Below are positions 55,711 through 64,000 of a stretch of 64,000 nucleotides of DNA, piece after piece. Within the stretch, counting starts at the first letter, position 1; each line of letters begins with the position of its first letter. Made by a program: the position numbers and the translations under genes. The notes beneath the pieces are model-generated. The model did no database searches, had not been told where the DNA came from, and saw only the letters and a program-made list of their open reading frames with translations. The DNA is taken from contig NZ_MSIG01000018.1 of NCBI RefSeq assembly GCF_001927285.1, positions 2,501 to 66,500 on the forward strand, written 5' to 3'. The DNA is from Mongoliimonas terrestris (lineage in GTDB: Bacteria; Pseudomonadota; Alphaproteobacteria; Rhizobiales; Pleomorphomonadaceae).

Positions 55711-55722
55711 ATTGTGCGCAAT
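55711..55722. promoter_or_regulatory. Candidate OhrR operator
   Basis: ATTGTGCGCAAT, a near-perfect palindrome, lies midway between the divergent ohr and ohrR starts in an AT-rich patch (about 55695-55730). Its form resembles AT-flanked OhrR boxes; binding by OhrR is inferred. Confidence 0.6.
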
Positions 55723-55783
55723 ATGATTTGCGGAACGTCTTCGTGATGACCGGCCCGAGGCCGCGCCCCCCGAAAGGAAGCCC

Positions 55784-56281
55784 ATGTCCGAGAGGGACCC
55801 GCCCGCCGACGGCCTGACACTGGCGGACCAGCTCTGTTTCAGCGTCTACGCGACGGCGCACGCCTTCAACCGCCTCTACAAGCCGCTGCTCGACCCGCTC
55901 GGCCTGACCTATCCGCAATACCTGGTGATGCTGGCGCTGTGGGAGCGGGACGGGCGGACGGTTTCGGCGATCGGCGAGGCGCTGTCGCTCGACAGCGGCA
56001 CGCTGACGCCGCTCCTGAAGCGGATGGAGGCGGCGGGGCTCGTCCGCCGCACCCGCTCGGCCACGGACGAGCGGCAGGTGATCGTCACCCTGGCGCCGGG
56101 CGGCGAGGCGCTCCGCGGGCGGGCGGCGGACGTGCCGAAGGCGGTGGCCTGCGCGGTCGGCGCGGCGGGCATCGACGCCCGCGGGGTGCAGGCGGGGCTG
56201 GACGCGCTGCGGGCGGGGCTGGGGCGCGAAAGGCGGGCGAGCGGATCGGACCGGGACGGGCGCACCGGACGGACCGGCTGA
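55784..56281 (+). CDS. ohrR: OhrR, MarR-family organic peroxide sensor
   Basis: A 165-residue MarR-type repressor. The peroxide-sensing Cys18 is in LADQLCFSVYATAHAFNRLY, as in OhrR proteins, and the winged HTH is LTPLLKRMEAAGLVRRTRSATDERQVIVTLA. The C-terminus is a disordered Arg/Gly/Ser tail. Paired with ohr and the operator between them, it should release DNA when Cys18 is oxidised. Confidence 0.93.
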   Translation: MSERDPPADGLTLADQLCFSVYATAHAFNRLYKPLLDPLGLTYPQYLVMLALWERDGRTVSAIGEALSLDSGTLTPLLKRMEAAGLVRRTRSATDERQVIVTLAPGGEALRGRAADVPKAVACAVGAAGIDARGVQAGLDALRAGLGRERRASGSDRDGRTGRTG

Positions 56282-56382
56282 GCGGGACGGCCATTCTCCT
56301 CGCGCCGGCCATACCGCGACGGGAGAAACCACATTAATGTCGGACTGGCCGCAGCCGACCCCGCATCGACCCGAGGCTCCTC

Positions 56383-56943
56383 ATGCACCGTCGCGTTCTC
56401 GTGCTCTTCGCCCATCCGGCCATCCGCCGGTCGCGGGTCAACCGCGTCCTCCTGGAGGCCGCGCGGGGGGTGGAGGGCGTCACCGTCCACGATCTCTACG
56501 ACCACTATCCGGACTTCGCCGTGGACCCGGACCGGGAGCAGGCGCTGCTTTTGGAGCATGATGCGATCGTGGCACAGCATCCGCTGTTCTGGTATTCGGC
56601 GCCCGCGCTTCTGAAGGAGTGGCAGGACCTGGTGCTGGAGCACGGCTGGGCCTATGGGCGGAACGGCCACAAGCTCGACGGCAAGCTGTGGATGCAGGCG
56701 GTGACCGCCGGCGGCGGCGAGCGCGCCTATTCGCCCGACGGGCTGAACCGCTGGTCGGTGGAGGAGATGCTGCGGCCGTTCGAGGCGACCGCCAACCTCT
56801 GCCGGATGGTGTGGCAGCCGCCCTTCGTGCTTCATGGCGCGCATGTGGTGAGCGCATCGGACGTGGAGGCGGCGGCGGAGGCCTATCGGGCGCGCCTGTC
56901 GGCGCTTCGCGACGGCTCGCCGGTCCGGGCCGTCGCGGGCTGA
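56383..56943 (+). CDS. kefF: KefF-type NAD(P)H:quinone oxidoreductase, potassium-efflux ancillary protein
   Basis: A 186-residue flavodoxin-like oxidoreductase: VLVLFAHPAIRRSRVNRVLLEAA, DLYDHYPDF and QHPLFWYSAPALLKEWQDLVLEHGWAYG are family hallmarks (FMN site and active loop). In E. coli, KefF activates KefC. Here the efflux-system gene starts 70 bases downstream, so the assignment is well supported. Confidence 0.9.
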   Translation: MHRRVLVLFAHPAIRRSRVNRVLLEAARGVEGVTVHDLYDHYPDFAVDPDREQALLLEHDAIVAQHPLFWYSAPALLKEWQDLVLEHGWAYGRNGHKLDGKLWMQAVTAGGGERAYSPDGLNRWSVEEMLRPFEATANLCRMVWQPPFVLHGAHVVSASDVEAAAEAYRARLSALRDGSPVRAVAG

Positions 56944-57013
56944 CGAGCACCCTCCCCGCCTGACGGCGACGCTGACGACCTGCTGAAGATCAAAGAACCC
57001 CCGAGGATCGACC

Positions 57014-58888
57014 ATGGCCGCCGACGGATTTCTTGTGGAAAGCGCGACCTATCTGGCGGCGGCCGTGGCCTCGGTGCCGATCGCCCAGCGGCTGGGGCTC
57101 GGCTCGGTGCTCGGCTATCTGGTGGCGGGCGTCGTGGTGGGGCCGTCGGTGCTCGGGCTCGTCAACGCCGGCGAGGACGTGATGCACGTGGCCGAGTTCG
57201 GCGTGGTGATGATGCTCTTCCTGGTGGGCCTGGAGCTGCAACCATCGCGGCTCTGGCAGATGCGCGGGGCGGTGTTCGGCCTCGGCGGCCTGCAGGTGGG
57301 CCTGTCGGCGGTGATGATCGCGGCGGTCGCCTGGCTCGCCGGGCAGGCGGCGGGGCCGTCGCTCGCCATTGGGCTCATCCTGGCCATGTCGTCCACCGCA
57401 ATCGTGCTGCAGGCGCTCGCCGAGAAGGGGCTGCTGAAGAGCCCGCCCGGCGAGGCGACCTTCTCGGTGCTCCTCTTCCAGGACATCGCCGTCATCCCCA
57501 TCCTGGCGGTGATCCCGCTCCTCGGCGCCAGCGGCGCACCGGTGGAGGCGCACGCGGCGCCGACGCTGATGGACGACATGCCGGGCTGGCTGGCGGCTCT
57601 GGCGGTGATCCTGGCGGTGGTGCTGATCGGCGTCGTCGGCCGGCTGGTGCTCCGGCCGGTGCTCGACTTCATGGCGACGTCGCGCATGCGCGAGATCTTC
57701 ACCGCGACGGCGCTGCTGCTGGTGGCCTCCGCGGCGCTTCTGACCCAAGCGGTCGGGCTGTCGCCCGCGCTCGGCGCCTTCCTGGCCGGCGTGGTGCTGG
57801 CCGACAGCGAGTATCGGCACGAGATCGAGACGGACCTGGAGCCGTTCAAGGGCCTTCTCCTCGGCCTCTTCTTCATCTCCGTCGGCGCCTCGATCAGCCT
57901 GCCGCTGGTGATGGAGAACCCGCTGCTGCTTGCCGCCATCGTGTTCGGCGTGGTGGCCATCAAGGCAGCGGTGCTCTACCCGGTCGCCCGCATGGCCAGG
58001 CTCGGCCACACGGACAGCGCGCTGATGGCGATCGCGCTGTCGCAGATCGGCGAGTTCGCCTTCGTGCTCCTGTCGTTCGCGGGACAGAACCGGGTGCTGG
58101 ACGCCGGCACCGGCAGCCTTCTGACGGCGGCGGTGGCGCTTTCCATGCTGACGACGCCGGTGCTTCTCATCGTGTTCGAGAAGCTGACCCATGGGCGCAC
58201 CGACGCGCCCGACGACCGGGAGCCGGACACCATCGAGGAGCGCAACCAGGTGATCATCGCCGGCTTCGGCCGGGTCGGCCAGATCGTCGGCCGCATCCTG
58301 ATCGGGCGCGGCATCAAGGTGACGGTGCTGGAGCACGACGCGGAGCAGCTGGAGGCGCTGCGCCGGTTCGGCTTCAAGCTCTACTATGGCGACGCGCGCC
58401 GGCACGACCTGTTGCACGCCGCCGGGGCCGAGGAGGCATCCGTTCTGGTGGTGGCGACGGACGAGAAGGATACGACGGCGGCCATCATCGAGATGGCGCG
58501 GCGCAATTTCCCGCACCTGAAGATCGTGGCGCGCGCCTTCGACCGGCCGCACGCCTACGACCTGGAGGCGCTGGGCGCCGACGCGGTGGTGCGCGAGACC
58601 TTCGCAGGCAGCGTGGAGCTCGGCGTGGAGACGCTGCAGGCGCTCGGCGTTCCGGCGTTCGAATCGGCCCGCATTGGCCGGATCTTCCGCCGACACGATC
58701 TGGAGACCATGGCGCTTCTGCGGACCATGCGCGGCACTGCCGACCGCGACGCCTACGGCCTCGCCTTCCGGGAGCGGCGCGAGATGCTGGAAGGCGTGCT
58801 GCGGCGGGACTTCCAGACCGTGCATGATGTGGAAGACGCCGGCTGGGACAGCGAAAGCCTGCGCGAGGAGGTGCGGCGCGCCACGTGA
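57014..58888 (+). CDS. kefC: Glutathione-regulated potassium-efflux protein KefB/KefC
   Basis: A 624-residue monovalent cation:proton antiporter-2 protein. About twelve membrane segments fill residues 5-385, with the family motif LGAFLAGVVLADSEYRHEIETDLEPFKGLLLGLFFISVG near 260. The RCK/TrkA-N domain starts near 410 (QVIIAGFGRVGQIVGRILIGRG), the glutathione/NAD-binding part. It protects against electrophiles by acidifying the cytoplasm through K+ efflux; activation by the adjacent KefF-like protein is expected. Confidence 0.92.
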   Translation: MAADGFLVESATYLAAAVASVPIAQRLGLGSVLGYLVAGVVVGPSVLGLVNAGEDVMHVAEFGVVMMLFLVGLELQPSRLWQMRGAVFGLGGLQVGLSAVMIAAVAWLAGQAAGPSLAIGLILAMSSTAIVLQALAEKGLLKSPPGEATFSVLLFQDIAVIPILAVIPLLGASGAPVEAHAAPTLMDDMPGWLAALAVILAVVLIGVVGRLVLRPVLDFMATSRMREIFTATALLLVASAALLTQAVGLSPALGAFLAGVVLADSEYRHEIETDLEPFKGLLLGLFFISVGASISLPLVMENPLLLAAIVFGVVAIKAAVLYPVARMARLGHTDSALMAIALSQIGEFAFVLLSFAGQNRVLDAGTGSLLTAAVALSMLTTPVLLIVFEKLTHGRTDAPDDREPDTIEERNQVIIAGFGRVGQIVGRILIGRGIKVTVLEHDAEQLEALRRFGFKLYYGDARRHDLLHAAGAEEASVLVVATDEKDTTAAIIEMARRNFPHLKIVARAFDRPHAYDLEALGADAVVRETFAGSVELGVETLQALGVPAFESARIGRIFRRHDLETMALLRTMRGTADRDAYGLAFRERREMLEGVLRRDFQTVHDVEDAGWDSESLREEVRRAT

Positions 58889-59068
58889 GCGCCGTGCTTT
58901 TCGCGCCGCGACCCGGCCAGTTTGACGCAAGATCCGCATCAACCTTGACTTCCCGCCGCATATCCTCCACATGGATGCATGCGGATGCTGTGCACCGCAC
59001 CATGAGACGGTCGCGTGAACGACCGCTTCGGCCATGAGCCTGAGGCGTCGCCGGACCGATTTTCCTGA

Positions 59069-60673
<1,605 letters not shown>

Positions 60674-60727
60674 GAGATTGCCCAGACGGTGACGGGTTCG
60701 TCGCCGTCGCAAGGCGAAGAGATGATG

Positions 60728-60761
60728 GCCCGCCGGAGCGTGATGCTCCGGCGGGCTTTTT
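60728..60761 (+). terminator. Strong rho-independent terminator after rhlE
   Basis: A perfect 12-bp stem GCCCGCCGGAGC/GCTCCGGCGGGC (60728-60739, 60745-60756) with a 5-base loop is followed by five T residues. Confidence 0.9.
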
Positions 60762-60783
60762 CGTGGGGGATGGGGGTGGAAAA

Positions 60784-60811
60784 GCGTGGGTGGTCCGCCT
60801 ACGCGGACCAC
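60784..60811. repeat. Fourth copy of the GGTCCGC palindromic repeat
   Basis: GCGTGGGTGGTCCGCC followed by TACGCGGACCACC matches the copies at 32.05 and 32.23 kb. It lies between the rhlE terminator and the convergent epimerase gene stop. Confidence 0.75.
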
Positions 60812-61803
60812 CACGGAGACGCGGTGGGCGGGGTCAGGCGGACGCGGGTTCGGCGCATCGCGCGCTCGTGCCACGCCACCGTGTCCCACCGACTGGCGAA
60901 GCCGAGGCGGGTGGCGGCCAATGAGCCGTCGTAGACCCGGTCGATGCCGTCGCGGGCGAGCACGGCCCAGTCCTCGTCCCGCCAGTCGAACGCCGGGTAG
61001 CGCTGCCGCAGGATGGCGAGCGGATCGTCCTTCAGGCCCGCCGCGTCCTCCGCCTGAAGCAGGGTCCGCGCGACCACGTTGAAGACGCCGCCCACCCCGG
61101 ACCGCGCCGCGCGGTGCAGCGCCCGCGCCGCGTCCGCCGCGGCCAACCCCCTGTAGAAGCGGTGCCAGGCCCTCAACCGCGCCGTCTCCCGGACGCATCG
61201 GCCGATGCGGAGCACCACCGTTCCGTCCGGAAAATCGCCGTCGGCGGCAAGGACCAGACGCTCCGCGGCGCGCTTCGTGTCGTCGTAGACGTCGCGCGGC
61301 GCCACGGCGAGGGACTCCGTGACGTAGACCGCCGCCGACCGGTTCGCGAGCGCGGCCCCATAGACGGACGTGCTGCTGGCGAACACGAACCGGCGCACGC
61401 CCGCCTTTCTTGCGGCGGCGAGGAGGCTGGCCGTGCCGTCGACGTTGACGGTGCGGAACTGCCGGTCCGGCACGCGGCCGATATGGGGCGCGTGCAGGGC
61501 CGCGAGGTGGACGACGCTGTCGACCCCGGCGAGCGCCTCGGCGAGCGCGCGGCGGTCGAGAATCGATCCGCGGACCGTCGTCGCGGGGCCGGGTTCCACA
61601 TCCAGTCCCCGCACCTCCAGGGGATCGAGCCGCGCAGCCAATGCGCGGCCGAGCCGTCCGGACGAGCCGGTCACCAGCATGGGCGGCCCGGCGGCGGGCA
61701 AGGGCAGGTCGGCCACCCGGAGGGCCGTGACGCGGGCCTGTTCGTCGCGCGCGGCACGATGGCGATCGCGGTCGCCGGAACCGGGCATCCAGAAACGGAC
61801 CAT
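60799..61803 (-). CDS. NAD-dependent epimerase/dehydratase family protein
   Basis: A 334-residue extended SDR. The nucleotide motif VTGSSGRLGRALA is at about 44-56, followed by VHLAALHAPHIG, the SSTSVYG serine strand and the YDDTK catalytic Tyr/Lys pair. Residues 1-41 are a polar, Arg-rich extension; an internal ATG at 61680 would remove it, but the start at 61803 has a GGAGG site. Substrate unknown, perhaps a nucleotide sugar or uronate. Divergent from a LysR regulator. Confidence 0.85.
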   Translation of the reverse strand: MVRFWMPGSGDRDRHRAARDEQARVTALRVADLPLPAAGPPMLVTGSSGRLGRALAARLDPLEVRGLDVEPGPATTVRGSILDRRALAEALAGVDSVVHLAALHAPHIGRVPDRQFRTVNVDGTASLLAAARKAGVRRFVFASSTSVYGAALANRSAAVYVTESLAVAPRDVYDDTKRAAERLVLAADGDFPDGTVVLRIGRCVRETARLRAWHRFYRGLAAADAARALHRAARSGVGGVFNVVARTLLQAEDAAGLKDDPLAILRQRYPAFDWRDEDWAVLARDGIDRVYDGSLAATRLGFASRWDTVAWHERAMRRTRVRLTPPTASPWWSA

Positions 61804-61861
61804 GTCGAACCTCCATCCACGTCGAGGGTTCGAGCATGGGCGGCACGACCGTCCGCCGACG

Positions 61862-61899
61862 ATGGAGTTTTTTCGCCGAGGGGTATAGAAAAGCTCCAT
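61862..61899. promoter_or_regulatory. Inverted repeat over the LysR start
   Basis: ATGGAGTTTTTT (61862-61873) and GAAAAGCTCCAT (61888-61899) match as inverted arms at 10 of 12 positions. A TATAGA box (61884-61889) ends eight bases before the LysR ATG at 61898, so the message may be leaderless. Probably the regulator's own operator. Confidence 0.5.
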
Positions 61900-62815
61900 G
61901 GATCCCTTGGCGCGCGTTCACCTCAACGGACTGCGAGCGGTCGAGGCGGCGGGCCGCTTCGGCTCGCTCGCAAAGGCGAGCGCGCATCTCGGCGTGTCGC
62001 CGGGCGCGGTCAGCCAGCAGATCATCAAGACCGAGCGGCAGCTCGGCCGACAGATCTTCATGCGGACGCCCCGCGGTCTGGAGCCGACGGCGTTCGGCGT
62101 CGATCTGATCGCCCAGCTCTCCATCGGCTTTCGCGCGCTCGGCTCCGCCGTCGCCCTCACCCAGCCGGTGCCGGAGACCTGCCTGACGGTGTCCGTGGCG
62201 CCGATTCTGGCGGCCAAGTGGCTTGTGCCGCGTCTGGCCCGGTTCACCGCGGACCGGCCGGACCTTGCCATCCGGATCGACGCGACGGTCGCCCTCTCCA
62301 CTCTCGACGGCGACGGCGCGGACGTGGCGATCCGGGTCGGCCACGGCTCGTGGCCGGACCTTCGCGCCGAAAAGCTTCTCGACCAGCACGTCTTCCCGGT
62401 GTGCGCCCCGGCGCGGGCGAGGCTGCTGCGGACGCCCGCCGATCTGGCGACCGTGCCGGTCCTGCGCGACGCGGGGTCGATCGTCTCGTGGTCCACGTGG
62501 CTGACGCCGCACGCCCTCGACGAAGGCATTCTCCGCTCCGGGTCGATCTTCTCGGACTCGGGCCTCTGCCTGGATGCCGCCGCCGCGGACCATGGCGTCA
62601 TGCTCGCCTGGCAGACCGTAGCCCACGATGCCCTTAAGGAAGGACGTGTCGTCGCGCCCTTCGCGACCAGCGTGCCCACCGGACTCGCCTACTGGTTCGT
62701 CAGCGCGCGGAGCCGCCCGTTGCGGCCGGTCGAGGCCGCCTTCCGGGACTGGTTGGGGCGCGAGATGGCCGCCCTGCAGCCGGATCGGTTCCAGGCGCTG
62801 CTGGGGCGGGGCTGA
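61898..62815 (+). CDS. LysR-family regulator, GcvA-like
   Basis: A 305-residue LysR regulator of the GcvA subgroup: HLNGLRAVEAAGRFGSLAKASAHLGVSPGAVSQQIIKTERQLGRQIFMRTPRGLEPT forms the winged HTH, and the effector domain has VAPILAAKWLVPRLARFTADRPDLAIRI and HGVMLAWQTVAHDALKEGRVVAPF. Divergent from the epimerase gene with 94 bases between, the usual arrangement of a LysR gene and its target. Confidence 0.88.
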   Translation: MDPLARVHLNGLRAVEAAGRFGSLAKASAHLGVSPGAVSQQIIKTERQLGRQIFMRTPRGLEPTAFGVDLIAQLSIGFRALGSAVALTQPVPETCLTVSVAPILAAKWLVPRLARFTADRPDLAIRIDATVALSTLDGDGADVAIRVGHGSWPDLRAEKLLDQHVFPVCAPARARLLRTPADLATVPVLRDAGSIVSWSTWLTPHALDEGILRSGSIFSDSGLCLDAAAADHGVMLAWQTVAHDALKEGRVVAPFATSVPTGLAYWFVSARSRPLRPVEAAFRDWLGREMAALQPDRFQALLGRG

Positions 62816-62824
62816 CGGGGCGGA

Positions 62825-64000
62825 CTACTCCGCCGCCACCGCGTCCGCGTCGCCGGGGGCGGTCTGCCAGCCGAGGTCGGGGAGCATGACGAGGCGGTTG
62901 CCGCGCAGGTCCGAGGCGCAGACGAGGAAGCCGCGTTCCTCCATGTAGGCGAGGAGGCGGCGGGCGCGGGCGGGGGAGCGGGTGCCGTAGGCCTTGGCGA
63001 TGTCGGCGTCGGACGGGCACGGCGCCTTCTGGAGCGCCGCCCGGGCGACGAGCAGGAAGACGCCACGGATGTCCTCCGGCAGGGAGGCGGCGACGAGGGT
63101 GGCCTGGTCCCAGTCGGCGCTTTCCATGGTGCCCTGTTCGACGCCCGCCCGCGCGATGGCGAGACGCCGGCGGAAGGTGGGCAGGTCCGGCGGATCGCCG
63201 GGCACGCGGGCGATGCGGCAGCGGACGAGAAAGTCCTGGTAGAGGATGGACACCGACTGGAAGGCGGCGTCCGGCTCGGCAAGAAGCGCGGTCATCACCG
63301 CGTCGACGGCGGCGTCGCGCTCCACGCTGGCGAAGAGGTCCGGCGCCTCCGGCGGCGGGGCGGGCTCCGGGCGGGAGCGGGCGAGTTGGCTGAGCACGTC
63401 GGCGGTGGAGACCGGGGCGGCGGCGGCGCGGGGCGTCACCTCGCCCTCCTGGCGGCGGAAGATGAGGTCGGCGGCGTCCTCGGCCGGCTGGCCGGGCAAG
63501 GGCACGAGCTTCGGGCTGCCGCCGCGCCCGACCGTCTCGACGGGGCCGATCTTCACCGGCTCGGGCTTGCGCGACATGGCCGGGCCGAGGGAGACGAACT
63601 GGCCGCGGTCGAGGTTGCGGAAGGTCTCGGCCTGGCGCCGGTCCATGCCGAGGAGATCGGCGGCGCGGGCCATGTCGATGTCGAGAAAGGTGCGACCCAT
63701 CAGGAAGTTCGACGCCTCGGCGGCGACGTTCTTGGCGAGCTTGGCGAGCCGCTGGGTGGCGATGACGCCGGCAAGGCCGCGCTTGCGGCCGCGGCACATC
63801 AGGTCCGTCATGGCGGCGAGCGACAGGCGCCGGGCCTCGTCGGCCACGTCGCCGGCAGCGGCGGGGGCGAAGAGCTGCGCCTCGTCGACCACCACCAGCA
63901 TGGGATACCAGTGATCGCGCTCGGCGTCGAAAAGGCCCTTCAGGAAGGCGGCGGCGGCGCGCATCTGCCTGTCCACCTCCAAGCTCTCCAGGTTCAGCAC
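62825..64000 (-). CDS. HerA/DUF87-like ATPase, 3' part
   Basis: The C-terminal 391 residues of an ATP-binding protein whose start lies beyond the right edge. Visible are the Walker B strand PMLVVVDEAQLFAP, the GLAGVIATQRLAKL region after it, and an ASNFLMGRTFLDID segment, all typical of HerA/DUF87 ATPases. A C-terminal winged-helix-like part (about residues 310-375 of this fragment) follows. Proteins of this kind in Rhizobiales are single-gene and of unclear function. The Walker A lies outside the window. Confidence 0.78.
   Translation of the reverse strand: MLNLESLEVDRQMRAAAAFLKGLFDAERDHWYPMLVVVDEAQLFAPAAAGDVADEARRLSLAAMTDLMCRGRKRGLAGVIATQRLAKLAKNVAAEASNFLMGRTFLDIDMARAADLLGMDRRQAETFRNLDRGQFVSLGPAMSRKPEPVKIGPVETVGRGGSPKLVPLPGQPAEDAADLIFRRQEGEVTPRAAAAPVSTADVLSQLARSRPEPAPPPEAPDLFASVERDAAVDAVMTALLAEPDAAFQSVSILYQDFLVRCRIARVPGDPPDLPTFRRRLAIARAGVEQGTMESADWDQATLVAASLPEDIRGVFLLVARAALQKAPCPSDADIAKAYGTRSPARARRLLAYMEERGFLVCASDLRGNRLVMLPDLGWQTAPGDADAVAAE

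Overview
This window reads as chromosomal DNA of a high-GC alphaproteobacterium, most likely Hyphomicrobiales (Rhizobiales). The grounds are the very high GC with long spurious antisense frames, many GTG/TTG starts and stop-start overlaps (ATGA, GTGA, TGATG), the gene content (YhaO/YhaN pair, def-fmt-truA, OhrR/Ohr, DctPQM TRAP transporter, DDAH beside an AotJQM-like ABC system, a formaldehyde-activating-enzyme homologue) and families of intergenic palindromes. I cannot name the genus from sequence alone; a facultatively methylotrophic group is a guess from the Fae homologue. No rRNA, tRNA, CRISPR array, integrase or insertion sequence was recognised.

Layout. 1-9.3 kb: SbcCD-like YhaO/YhaN nuclease pair, a GFA-fold protein, ribosome-rescue ArfB, a flavoprotein, then a divergent Fae homologue next to folD. 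9.3-15.6 kb: EF-hand secreted protein divergent from an OmpR/EnvZ-type two-component pair; def, fmt-truA; a small SnoaL-like secreted protein. 15.6-25.4 kb (minus strand): glgB, then an operon with the gene order of E. coli ydcSTUV-patD (polyamine-type ABC importer plus gamma-aminobutyraldehyde dehydrogenase), preceded by a LysR gene. 25.4-33.4 kb: a lower-GC AAA+ ATPase whose start shares a long inverted repeat with the LysR gene, RecD2 helicase, OpgG, a MarR/NlpC-P60 coupled pair, a GT8 glycosyltransferase. 33.7-39.2 kb: LysR and DDAH, converging on an arginine-type ABC importer (AotO/J/Q/M-like, no ATPase gene). 39.3-40.8 kb: siroheme synthase.

41-52.9 kb is a compact hexuronate catabolic island: kdgK on the minus strand, divergent from uxaC-dctPQM-uxuB-uxaA, a GntR regulator, and kduI-kduD-kdgF. 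Together these import hexuronates through a TRAP system and take both saturated hexuronates (UxaC, UxuB-type reductase, UxaA) and 4,5-unsaturated uronates (KdgF, KduI, KduD) to 2-keto-3-deoxygluconate for KdgK. KDPG aldolase and polysaccharide lyases are not in the window. A strong palindrome overlapping a TATAAT box in front of kduI is the likely GntR operator.

52.9-64 kb: a large Pro/Ala-rich membrane-anchored protein, ohr/ohrR, kefF/kefC, a DEAD-box helicase, an epimerase divergent from a LysR regulator, and the 3' part of a HerA-like ATPase gene that runs off the right edge.

Recurring theme: each of the three solute-binding-protein genes (ABC 23153-24322, ABC 37177-37953, TRAP 43788-44768) is followed, before its membrane-component genes, by inverted repeats able to form hairpins, which may set the binding-protein to membrane-component ratio.
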